64,000 nt of DNA from Paraburkholderia acidipaludis NBRC 101816 (lineage in GTDB: Bacteria > Pseudomonadota > Gammaproteobacteria > Burkholderiales > Burkholderiaceae), in NCBI RefSeq assembly GCF_000684975.1, contig NZ_BAXZ01000006.1:296621-360620 (forward strand). Direction: 5' to 3'. This document shows positions 35,082-43,633 of the stretch, one piece after another. Under the pieces are notes generated by a model that was given only the letters and a program-made list of their open reading frames with translations, searched no databases and had not been told where the DNA came from. The stretch's first letter is position 1. The number at the start of each line of letters is the position of its first letter. The translations under genes were made by a program, and so were the position numbers.

Positions 35082-35443
35082 TTGCTGTCTCCTTGTGGTC
35101 TGTTCGGGACGTCCGCGTGGGGCCCGGCGGGGCCTAGCCGGCCCGCAGCGTTGCAATGCGCTGCGGGTGGGCCGAGTGGCCGGCCATGAAGCATGGCCGT
35201 AAAGCAGGCCATAAAGCGAGCCGAATCGGGCAAAACGGACGGAGAAGGTCGAACCGGATTGACGGCCTGTCTCGGCTAACTAATATACTAGTTGAACGAT
35301 CGCATGTGAGGACTTTTTGCACCGCCGCACCTACGGTATTACCCCAGGATGTGTTCATGCCCGCCTATGACCCGACTTCTGGCCAGATTTTCGGCGACCG
35401 GCCCGTAGAATGAAATTTTGATCTGCCTACCATTCCCTGGCTC
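35082..35443. promoter_or_regulatory. Divergent control region of the sugar operon and gntR
   Basis: A 362-bp non-coding gap. It contains the inverted repeat AACTA-ATATAC-TAGTT (35278-35293), a candidate GntR/FCD operator. The operator overlaps a rightward promoter: TTGACG at 35259-35264, a 16-bp spacer, and TAATAT at 35281-35286. The rest shows no gene; the short open frames are Arg- and Gly-rich shadows. Confidence 0.55.
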
Positions 35444-36172
35444 ATGAAAACCGACCGCAACGATCCCGAGCAGTTCATCGCCCGCGTGCTGCCCGACCCC
35501 ACCTCGCTCGATCGCGCGCAGCCGCTCTCCACGCAGATCTACCGCCTGCTGCGCGAAGCGATCGTGACGATGGCCGTCCTGCCCGCCGACGTGATCTTCG
35601 AGCGCGCGCTGGCCGAAACGCTGGGGATCTCGCGCACGCCCGTGCGCGAAGCGCTGCAGCAGCTCGCCCGGGAGGAACTCGTGACGATCGCGGCGCAATC
35701 GGGCACTTTCGTCGCCCCGGTGCGGCGCGAGCAGTTCGCGGAAGGGGCGCTGATCCGGCGCGTGCTCGAAAGCGCGAGCATCCGCCGCGCGGCGCAGCTG
35801 ATCACGGCGCGCGAACTCGACGCCTTGCACGACATTCATGAAGTGCACCGGCGCGCGATCGACCGCGGCGATCCGGTAGCGGCAATTCGTCAGGACAACC
35901 GATTTCATGCGACGGTGGGTGCGGCGGCGCGGCTGCCCAAGGTGCTGCAGTTGATCGAACTCGTGCGTGCGCCTATCGACCGCGTGCGCTACGTCACGGC
36001 GCGCGAGCCCGACGAGGGCGCAATGACGCTCGCGCAGCACCAGCAGGTGCTCGAAGCACTGCTTCAGCACGACCCGGACGCGGCGGAACGCGCGCTGCTC
36101 GCGCATCTCGACGACGCGCTGCTGCGCCAGCAGCGCGTGTTCGACGAGCACGTCGAGTTGTTCGAGGGTTAA
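35444..36172 (+). CDS. GntR-family regulator with FCD domain
   Basis: A 242-residue transcription factor. The N-terminal winged helix-turn-helix (LSTQIYRLLREAIVTM, then LAETLGISRTPVREALQQL, about residues 28-75) is GntR-type. The all-helical C-terminal FCD ligand domain (about 100-230) carries metal-binding histidines in RFHATVG and LAQHQQVLEALL. It is divergent from the sugar operon and probably represses it until the sugar acid or a keto-deoxy intermediate binds. Confidence 0.93.
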   Translation: MKTDRNDPEQFIARVLPDPTSLDRAQPLSTQIYRLLREAIVTMAVLPADVIFERALAETLGISRTPVREALQQLAREELVTIAAQSGTFVAPVRREQFAEGALIRRVLESASIRRAAQLITARELDALHDIHEVHRRAIDRGDPVAAIRQDNRFHATVGAAARLPKVLQLIELVRAPIDRVRYVTAREPDEGAMTLAQHQQVLEALLQHDPDAAERALLAHLDDALLRQQRVFDEHVELFEG

Positions 36173-36198
36173 CGGCGGAGTGAACGGCAGTCGCCCGC

Positions 36199-37515
36199 TC
36201 AGAACGCGCCGGCGCCGGCAACGGCGCAAACCACGCCCAGCACGGTGACGAGCAGCAGGATCGCGACGAGTGCGAACAAATACGCACCGCGCGGTCGCAA
36301 TCGTCGCGGCAGCACCGTCACCGCCAGCGCGATCAGGAGACCCATCACGAGCGGCAGCATCAGCGTGTTGACGACCTGCAGGGCGACGGTCAGCGAAACG
36401 AGGTCGGGCACGAGCCACACCAGCACCGCGCTGCCGGCCACGCAGGTTGCGTAGGTGCAGATGAACCAGCGATCGAGTCTGCCGCCGCGCGCGTTGTCGT
36501 TGCCCTTGCCCTTGCCGTTACCCACGGCCCATTCGTCGACGCCCCCGGCCAGCGCGAGCGATGCCACGATGGCGGCCACCATCGAAGCGCCCAGCACGCC
36601 GACGCCGAACAGCAGGCCCCCTACCTCGGTGCCCAGCGTCGAGATCAGCATCGCACTAATGTCGCCGATCGTTTCCAGCCGCGGCGCGGCGTGGAGCTGG
36701 AGGACGATAGCCGCGCTCGCCACCAGCACGGCCGCCGTCAGCAGTTGGGTCAGCACGGCGCCGACCGCCGTATCGCGGCGCTCGGCGCGGTAGTCGTCCC
36801 ACTGCCGATGCCGGGGCGCAACGGCTGCCTGCTGATAGAAAATCATCCAGGGATTGAAGACCGCGCCGATCAGCCCCGCGGCCGACCATAGGAAGGCGCG
36901 ATTGCCGATCGGCCAGTCGATCGCATGACGCACGACCATGGCGGGATGCGGATGCGCGGCCCATGCGATATAGAAGAATACGAGCTCGCACAAACCGATC
37001 AGGAGTGCGACGCGTTCGATGCGCCGCCACGTGCCGCTCAGCACCACGCAGAACAACAGCGCCGCGGCGATCGGCAGGGTCTGCTCGCGCGCGATCCCGA
37101 CCATCTCGCCCACGCCGGCCACGGCGGTGAACTCCGTGATCAGCGAGCCGATTGTGGAAACGGCGAGGCCGATCATCGAGAGCAAAGCCCAGCGCGTGCC
37201 AAAGCGTTCGCGAATCAGCTCGCCGTGGCCGCGCCCCGTGTAGATGCCGAGGCGCACGGTCAGCTCCTGCACCATGTAGAGCGCCGGGGTCAGCAGCAGC
37301 AACAGCGGCATCAGGCGATAGCCCCACTGCTCGCCGCTCTGCGCCGCCGTGACGACATTGCCGGCATCGGTATCCGCCAGCGCGGCGAGAACGCCGGGGC
37401 CCCAGACGGCCAGCGCGCGCCATCCGCTACGGCGCCGCGGCGGCGGCGGCCGTCGCGCCCCGCCGCGCCCGTTCGAAGCCGTCTCGCCGTTCTCTTCGCT
37501 GCGCGCCACCTCCAC
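36199..37515 (-). CDS. Nramp-superfamily transporter with atypical metal motifs
   Basis: A 438-residue inner-membrane protein with about 11 helices and a basic, proline-rich N-terminal tail. Helix 1 reads DTDAGN (Asp50-Ala-Gly-Asn53), where Mn/Fe Nramps have DPGN. Helix 6 reads GAVFNPW (Asn221-Pro-Trp223), where they have A-x-x-MPH, so the soft Met ligand is lost. Such changes are known in Nramp-related magnesium transporters, and the cargo may be Mg2+ or another hard cation. I chose the GTG at 37515, preceded by GGAGG; it lies 32 bp after recD on the same strand. An intrabacterial role linked to recBCD is not implied. Confidence 0.85.
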   Translation of the reverse strand: MEVARSEENGETASNGRGGARRPPPPRRRSGWRALAVWGPGVLAALADTDAGNVVTAAQSGEQWGYRLMPLLLLLTPALYMVQELTVRLGIYTGRGHGELIRERFGTRWALLSMIGLAVSTIGSLITEFTAVAGVGEMVGIAREQTLPIAAALLFCVVLSGTWRRIERVALLIGLCELVFFYIAWAAHPHPAMVVRHAIDWPIGNRAFLWSAAGLIGAVFNPWMIFYQQAAVAPRHRQWDDYRAERRDTAVGAVLTQLLTAAVLVASAAIVLQLHAAPRLETIGDISAMLISTLGTEVGGLLFGVGVLGASMVAAIVASLALAGGVDEWAVGNGKGKGNDNARGGRLDRWFICTYATCVAGSAVLVWLVPDLVSLTVALQVVNTLMLPLVMGLLIALAVTVLPRRLRPRGAYLFALVAILLLVTVLGVVCAVAGAGAF

Positions 37516-37547
37516 GCTCTCCTCCCTCGCCAAACGCGTGCGCCGCG

Positions 37548-39839
37548 CTATCGACTGCACTGCAAACCGCGCTGCGAACCGCACTGCGCGCCGGCCGAGC
37601 CTGCACCGCCGGCCGCATCGCGCGCGAGCCCCGCCAGCAGGCCGCTCGCGCGCCGCACCTTCGCCTGCACCGCGCGCTCCAGCACAGAGCGGCCGTCGGG
37701 CACCGCGAGCGTGAAGAACGTCCGCGCGCGCGTGATGCCGGTGTACACGAGCTCGCGCGTGAGGATCGGACTGTAGGTGTCCGGTAGCACGAGCGCCGCG
37801 TGCGCGAACTCCGAGCCCTGCGATTTGTGCACGGTCAGCGCGAACACCGTTTCCACGCCCTGCAGCCGGCTCGGCGAGACCCATTTCACGCCGCCCGCTC
37901 CGTCGCCGGCCGGGAACGCCACGCGCAGCACCGGCGGCGCGCCGGCTTCGATCGGCAGCGCGAGCGCAATGCCGATGTCACCGTTCATGAGCCCCAGCTC
38001 GTAGTCGTTGTGCGTGACGAGCACGGGTCGCCCCGCGTACCAGTCGCCGTGCGGATCGATCAGATTCTGCGCCTGCAACAGGCGCGCAACGCGCCGGTTC
38101 AGCCCTTCGACACCCCACGCGCCGCGCCGCAAGGCGCATAGCAACTGAAATTCGCCGTGCGCCTTCAGCACACCGGCCGCCCATCGCGCGAGCGCCTCGG
38201 GCGAGGCGCCCGGCGCGGGCTGCGTGGCGCGCATCGTCTCCAGATAGTGCCGATAGCCGCGCCGCCGCGCTTCAGGCGCCGCCGCGCGATCCCCGGCGAA
38301 GCCGTCGACGACCAGCGCGGCGAACGGCCCGTCGTCGGCCGTCGAGCAGGCGAGGCGCGCCAGATCGGCATAGCCGCGCGACCAGATCTTCGCGACGCTC
38401 ACCGCATCGCCCACGTTGACGAGTTCCGCCAGCGCGCCGATGCCGCTGTCGGCCGCGAAACGATGGCTCTCGCGCAGCATCGCCACGGCCTGGTCGAGCG
38501 GCAGACCGCGCGCGTCGAGCATGGCGGCGTCGATGCGCTCGCCCGTCGCCGCTTCGAGCCAGGCGCGCGTGGCCTCGGTGTAGTGGCCCTCGCGCGCGCG
38601 ATCGCACAGCTCGCCGAGCACCGCGCCCGCCTCCACCGACGCCAGCTGGTCCTTGTCGCCGAGCAGGATGAGGCGCGCGCCCGGCGGCAGCGCAGCGAGC
38701 ACGGCGGCCATCATTTCCAGATCGACCATCGATGCCTCGTCGATCACGAGTACGTCGACCGGCAGCGGATTGGCGGCGTCATGGCGAAAACGCCGCGTGC
38801 CGGGCCGCGTGCCCAGCACGCGATGCAGCGTCGCGACCACCTTGGGAATGGCCGCGCGCAGCGCTTCGCCGTTGGATAGCGCCGCGAACGGCAGCCGCTC
38901 CACGGCGCCCGCGATCGATTCGTTGAGCCGCGCCGCGGCCTTGCCCGTGGGCGCCGCGAGGCGGATGCGCAGCGGCCGCGCGTTCGCTGCGCCCAGCGCG
39001 AGCGTCTGCAGCAGCGCGAGCAGCTTCACGACGGTCGTGGTCTTGCCGGTGCCGGGGCCGCCCGTGACGATGCTGAACGCGCTGCGGGCCGCGACCGCGC
39101 AGGCGAGCTTCTGCCAGTCCGCGCGGCGCGCTGCCTGCTCGTCATCGCCCGGCCCAAACAAGGCATCGAGCGCCGTGCGGGCCATGCCGGCCGGCAACGC
39201 GGCTTCGAGTTGCGCGCTCCGCGCAAGCCGTTTCTCGATGCCCACGCGCACGTCCTGTTCGTACTGCCAATAGCGCCGCAAGTAGAGACGTGTGCCCGCC
39301 GCCACGAGCGGGGTGTCGCCACCCGCGTCGCCACCGGATATGCCTGTCGTGTCCACCACGCCGGCTACGTCCAACGCTTCGCACCACTGCGCGAGCGTCA
39401 CGCCCGCGAGCACCTCGGCCGGCGACGGCGGTAGTTCCGCCCCCGCGGGCTGCGGACCGTCGGGCGGCAGCGAAAGCGCGAACGCGGGATCGTCGAGCGT
39501 CGCCTGCAAGTCGAGGCAAACGTGGCCGCGCCCAAGCTGGTGACTCGCGAGCGCGGCGCCCAGCAGCAGGAGCGGCGTCACCTCGGGCGCCTCGGTCCGC
39601 AGGAAGCGCACGAACGCGCCGTCGAGCGCGCGCAGCCAGCCGCGTTCGACCCAGCGCTCGAGCACGTCCAGCATCCGGGCCGTCGATTCGCGCGCCGCGT
39701 GTGCGCGCGCCGCGGTTCCCGCGCCATCCGCACGGCTCGCGGCCGGCTGCGGCAGCGGGTTCGCGGCCTCCTCCAGTTCGAGCTGCGCGAACAGGTCGCC
39801 GGTGACGCCGATCGTGTCTTTCGTGCGTCGCTTCGTCAT
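37548..39839 (-). CDS. recD: Exodeoxyribonuclease V subunit alpha (RecD)
   Basis: A 763-residue 5'-3' helicase subunit of RecBCD. It has Walker A GGPGTGKTTTVVK, Walker B LVIDEASMVD and the late helicase motif LTVHKSQGSEF followed by YTGITRAR. Length is somewhat above E. coli RecD (608 residues) because of the extended N-terminal part and insertions. The start overlaps the recB stop by 4 bases (ATGA). It acts in double-strand break repair and in destroying linear DNA. Confidence 0.97.
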   Translation of the reverse strand: MTKRRTKDTIGVTGDLFAQLELEEAANPLPQPAASRADGAGTAARAHAARESTARMLDVLERWVERGWLRALDGAFVRFLRTEAPEVTPLLLLGAALASHQLGRGHVCLDLQATLDDPAFALSLPPDGPQPAGAELPPSPAEVLAGVTLAQWCEALDVAGVVDTTGISGGDAGGDTPLVAAGTRLYLRRYWQYEQDVRVGIEKRLARSAQLEAALPAGMARTALDALFGPGDDEQAARRADWQKLACAVAARSAFSIVTGGPGTGKTTTVVKLLALLQTLALGAANARPLRIRLAAPTGKAAARLNESIAGAVERLPFAALSNGEALRAAIPKVVATLHRVLGTRPGTRRFRHDAANPLPVDVLVIDEASMVDLEMMAAVLAALPPGARLILLGDKDQLASVEAGAVLGELCDRAREGHYTEATRAWLEAATGERIDAAMLDARGLPLDQAVAMLRESHRFAADSGIGALAELVNVGDAVSVAKIWSRGYADLARLACSTADDGPFAALVVDGFAGDRAAAPEARRRGYRHYLETMRATQPAPGASPEALARWAAGVLKAHGEFQLLCALRRGAWGVEGLNRRVARLLQAQNLIDPHGDWYAGRPVLVTHNDYELGLMNGDIGIALALPIEAGAPPVLRVAFPAGDGAGGVKWVSPSRLQGVETVFALTVHKSQGSEFAHAALVLPDTYSPILTRELVYTGITRARTFFTLAVPDGRSVLERAVQAKVRRASGLLAGLARDAAGGAGSAGAQCGSQRGLQCSR

Positions 39840-42800
39840 GCCACGTCCTCTACGGCGTCATGCTGTGCAAAAAGCGCGTCGAGCTGCTCGATCAGTTCGC
39901 GCGGCGGCCGCTCGAAATGCAGCCCCTGCCCCGGTGCATGCGCGCCGCGCAGGAAGAGATACACCGCGCCGCCCACATGGCGGTCATAGTCGTAATCGGG
40001 CAGCCGCGCCCGCAGCAGCCGGTGCAATGCGAACAGATACAGCACGTACTGCAGTTCATAGCGTGAATGCAGGATCTGCGCGCGCATGCGTTCCGCCGTG
40101 TAGGCCGTATCGTCGGGACCGAGCCAGTTCGATTTGTAGTCGGCCACGTAATAGCGGCCCTCATGCTCGAATACAAGGTCCATGAAGCCCTTGAGCATGC
40201 CGTTCAGGCGCGCGGCGTCCAGCGCGGGACGCGCTTCGCCATTGAGCGTCATCGCGGTCACGAGCGCGTCGAGCGCCTGCGTATCCACGCGATGCGCCGC
40301 CACCCAGAACTCCATTTCGGCCATGTAGGCGTCCAGCTTCTCGAACGTGACTGGCGTCGCGCTCCCGCTCGCCCGCGGCGGCAAATGCAACGGTGTCCTG
40401 ACCAGATGCAGCAGCCATTGCGTGAGCGGCTCGATCCAGCGCGACCAGCCGCGCACGTTGCAGCGGCGCGCGACCTGGTCGCGCACTGCTTCGGGATCCT
40501 GTGCAATCGCGGCGAAACCCTCGTTGGCCGCCCATTCCATCAGGTCGTGCAGGAAGCTGCCGGCGTCCGCGCCGCGCTCGAAGCCGTGCAAGGTATCGCC
40601 GGCAGGCGCCATCAGCGGTGCTGCGGTCGGCGCGACACCTGCCTCTTCATCCGGCGGCGCGCCCGCTTCGAGCAATTCGAGGAACACGTCCTCGCCGCGC
40701 GTGTCGGGCGCCGCGCGCGCGCCGTCGCTTACGTCCGAGCCGGGTGCCGCACCTGGCGCCGCTTCCACCGTCTTCAGGCTCGAATAGCTCGCGATCCACC
40801 AGCGCTCCCGCTCGCGCATGGGGAACGCGCGCGCGGGCCCGCGCTCCGCCGCGAGTCCGCGCACGGCGAAGATTTCGCTCTGCGGTTCCGGCGCGGGCGC
40901 GACCTCGATATCCGCGCATGCCCCGCGCAGCGCTTCGAGCCGCGCCGCGGTTTCCTCGGCCGGCAGCGGCGCGCCGCCGCCTGCCAGATAGCCGAACGCG
41001 CTCGCCTCCACGCCCGCCAGCGGCGCATAGCCCACCCACGTCGCGTAGCACGCGCGCGTGAGCGCCACGTAGAGCTTGCGCAGGTCCTCGCCGAGCCGTT
41101 CGCGATCGGCCTGATGCAGCACGTGCGCATCGGCTTCCAGCGTCACGCGCAGCGTGCCGGTTTCGTCGTGCCACTTGAAGGGCACGTCGTCGGGCTTGAC
41201 CGCGCGATACGCGCACGCGAACGGCAGGAACACCAGCGGATACTCGAGCCCCTTCGACTTGTGGATCGTCACCACCTGCACGAGCGCGGCATCGCTTTCG
41301 AGCCGCAACTGGCGTGCGTCGCCGCCTCCCGCGCTTTCATCCTCGCGCTGCTCGTCGAGATAGCGGATCAAGGCATGCTCGCCGTCGAGCTGCGTGCTGG
41401 CTTGCTGAAGCAGTTCGGCGAGGTGCAGCAGATTCGTGAGCGCGCGCTCGCCATTACCGGTTTCACCCAACAGCCGCTGCGGCACCTGAAAGTCGTTCAG
41501 CAGGCGCCGCAGCATCGGCAGCACGCCCTTTCTGCGCCAGCAGTCGCGGTAACCGCGGAATTGCAGCACGCGCGCCTCCCAGGCGATTTCGTCGCGGGAA
41601 AGCGCGTCGAGCTCGTCCCAACCCAAGCCCAGCACCGAACTCGCGAGGGCCGTGCGCACGAGGCGGCCGTCGTCGGGCTCCGCACAGGCGGCCAGCCAGT
41701 AGCGCAGTTCCTCGGCTTCGGGTTCCCCGTACACGGAGTCGCGGTCGGAGAGATACACGCTGCGCACGCCGCGCGCGGCGAGTGCCTCGCGTATCGCTTG
41801 CGCCTCGCCACGGTTATTCACGAGCACCGCCATGTCGGAAGGCTGCAGGGCTCGCAAGCCCCGTTCGCCCGCGAAGCCGGCCGCCCCTGCCTGTCCGAGG
41901 TTGAGCAGGCGCACCATGCCGCTCGCGCAGCTCTGCGCCATGGCAGCCAGGTAGGCCGTCTTGCTGAGCGGCTTGCCATCGTCGGCCGGCGGCAGCCACC
42001 AGACGTTCAATGCAGCGAGGTCGGCGCCCTCCGCCACGAAGGTTTCGGGCAAGCCGTTCGCCTCGGCTTCGACGAACGGCAGCGCATTGTCGTTTTCCTC
42101 TGCATTGCGAAACAAAAATGCGCCGCTGCCGTCGGGGCGCTGCTCGGCCGCGTCGAAGCAGCGGTTGACCGCCGCCACCATCGCCCGCGTCGAACGGAAG
42201 TTCTTCTTGAGCGTGTAGAGACGCCCTTCGCATGCGCGCCGCGCGCGCAGATAGGTATAGATATCGGCGCCGCGGAACGCATAGATGGCCTGCTTCGGAT
42301 CGCCGATCAGAACGATCGCCGTCGCCGGGTCGCTCTCGCCGATGCGATAGACCCGGTCGAAGATCTCGTACTGCACCGGGTCGGTGTCCTGGAACTCGTC
42401 GATGAGCGCCACCGGGTATTGCCGGCGGATGATCTCCGCGAGGCGCGGGCCGTTCTCCTGCTTCAGGGCCGCGAGCAGGCGCGTGAGCAGATCGTCGAAG
42501 CCCATTTGCGAGCGGCGCGCCTGCTCCTCCTCGAAGCGCCGCGCGACCCAGCGCGCCGCATGGCAGAGCAGCGCTTCGCGCGCGTCGGGCCGCGAGGCGA
42601 GCGCTTCGCGCAGCGTTTCCATGGCCGCGAAGGCCGGGTGCGCGGGCGGCGCGCTGCCCGGCTTCCAGATCTCCGCGAGGCCCGCGGGCGTGAGGCGCGT
42701 CCACACAGCGGCCTTGTCGTCGAAGCCCGGGTGCTCCATGTCGGGATCGTGCGCCCAGGTCCGCAGCTTCTCGATCCACGTCTCGCAGTTGCGCGTGTTC

Positions 42801-43633
42801 AGTTTGCGCGCGTCGAACTGGTTCTTCGCGCGTGCCGCGTCGAGCAGTTCCTTCACCTCGTCGATCCACGCGCGCCACGGCGCCTTCAGCGCATCGAGGG
42901 CCGCGCGCGCCTGCGTGCGCGCTTCGCGCAGCGCCGCAGCGGGCTCCGGCGCATCGGGCAGCAGGTCCGCATGCGCCAGCAAGCCGCGTAAGGCCGGGTG
43001 CAGCGCGTCCGGGCTCGCGAACCACGCACGCACCTCCTGCGCGCACTGCGCATCGAGCGGCGCCATGAACGTGCGCCAGTAGTCGCGCACCACCTCGGCA
43101 CGCAGCTCGGTCTGGTCGGTTTCGAGCGTCTGCGAAAAAAGGCTGTCGCTGTCGAACGCGTGCTCGCTCAGCATGCGGTTGCACCAGCCGTGGATCGTCG
43201 AAACGGCCGATTCGTCCATCCATTCCGCGGCCAGTTCCAGACGGCGGGCGCAGGCCGGCCACTGTTCGGGCGCGTAGCTGCCGCGCAGTGCGTGCAGGAG
43301 GTCGCCGCTTTCTTCGAAAAGTGCCGCCTCGTCAGGGTCCGCGCGGAAAACCCGGGCCGCTTCGGCGAGCCGTGCGCGGATCCGTTCGCGCAGTTCCTTG
43401 GTCGCCGCGTCCGTGAACGTGACGACGAGAATCTCGGGCGGCGTGAACGCGCGCGCGCCCTCCTCCGTCGCAAGACCCTCGCCGTGGCCGAGCACGAGGC
43501 GCACGTAGAGCATGGCGATCGTGAAGGTCTTGCCGGTGCCCGCGCTGGCCTCGATCAGGCGGCTGCCGGACAGCGGAAAGCGCAAGGGCTCCAGGTCCTT
43601 GACGTCGGCCGTGGTGTCGTGTACCGGGCTCAT
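39836..43633 (-). CDS. recB: Exodeoxyribonuclease V subunit beta (RecB)
   Basis: A 1265-residue 3'-5' helicase and nuclease. The N-terminal UvrD-like Walker A ASAGTGKTFTI is near residue 28, with helicase motifs LIDEFQDTDPVQYEIF and VTIHKSKGLEYPLVFLPF. The C-terminal nuclease domain has GFMDLVFEHEG and the catalytic Asp-Tyr-Lys in YVADYKSNWLG, so nuclease activity should be intact. It overlaps recC and recD by 4 bases each, a tightly coupled recCBD operon. Confidence 0.98.
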   Translation of the reverse strand: MSPVHDTTADVKDLEPLRFPLSGSRLIEASAGTGKTFTIAMLYVRLVLGHGEGLATEEGARAFTPPEILVVTFTDAATKELRERIRARLAEAARVFRADPDEAALFEESGDLLHALRGSYAPEQWPACARRLELAAEWMDESAVSTIHGWCNRMLSEHAFDSDSLFSQTLETDQTELRAEVVRDYWRTFMAPLDAQCAQEVRAWFASPDALHPALRGLLAHADLLPDAPEPAAALREARTQARAALDALKAPWRAWIDEVKELLDAARAKNQFDARKLNTRNCETWIEKLRTWAHDPDMEHPGFDDKAAVWTRLTPAGLAEIWKPGSAPPAHPAFAAMETLREALASRPDAREALLCHAARWVARRFEEEQARRSQMGFDDLLTRLLAALKQENGPRLAEIIRRQYPVALIDEFQDTDPVQYEIFDRVYRIGESDPATAIVLIGDPKQAIYAFRGADIYTYLRARRACEGRLYTLKKNFRSTRAMVAAVNRCFDAAEQRPDGSGAFLFRNAEENDNALPFVEAEANGLPETFVAEGADLAALNVWWLPPADDGKPLSKTAYLAAMAQSCASGMVRLLNLGQAGAAGFAGERGLRALQPSDMAVLVNNRGEAQAIREALAARGVRSVYLSDRDSVYGEPEAEELRYWLAACAEPDDGRLVRTALASSVLGLGWDELDALSRDEIAWEARVLQFRGYRDCWRRKGVLPMLRRLLNDFQVPQRLLGETGNGERALTNLLHLAELLQQASTQLDGEHALIRYLDEQREDESAGGGDARQLRLESDAALVQVVTIHKSKGLEYPLVFLPFACAYRAVKPDDVPFKWHDETGTLRVTLEADAHVLHQADRERLGEDLRKLYVALTRACYATWVGYAPLAGVEASAFGYLAGGGAPLPAEETAARLEALRGACADIEVAPAPEPQSEIFAVRGLAAERGPARAFPMRERERWWIASYSSLKTVEAAPGAAPGSDVSDGARAAPDTRGEDVFLELLEAGAPPDEEAGVAPTAAPLMAPAGDTLHGFERGADAGSFLHDLMEWAANEGFAAIAQDPEAVRDQVARRCNVRGWSRWIEPLTQWLLHLVRTPLHLPPRASGSATPVTFEKLDAYMAEMEFWVAAHRVDTQALDALVTAMTLNGEARPALDAARLNGMLKGFMDLVFEHEGRYYVADYKSNWLGPDDTAYTAERMRAQILHSRYELQYVLYLFALHRLLRARLPDYDYDRHVGGAVYLFLRGAHAPGQGLHFERPPRELIEQLDALFAQHDAVEDVA

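Noticed and set aside
35156..35413. 85-codon frame in the gntR intergenic region
   Set aside because: Arg- and Gly-rich, no ribosome site; the region contains the promoter and operator instead.
40067..42991. 974-codon open frame on the plus strand
   Set aside because: Antisense shadow of recB, without domains.
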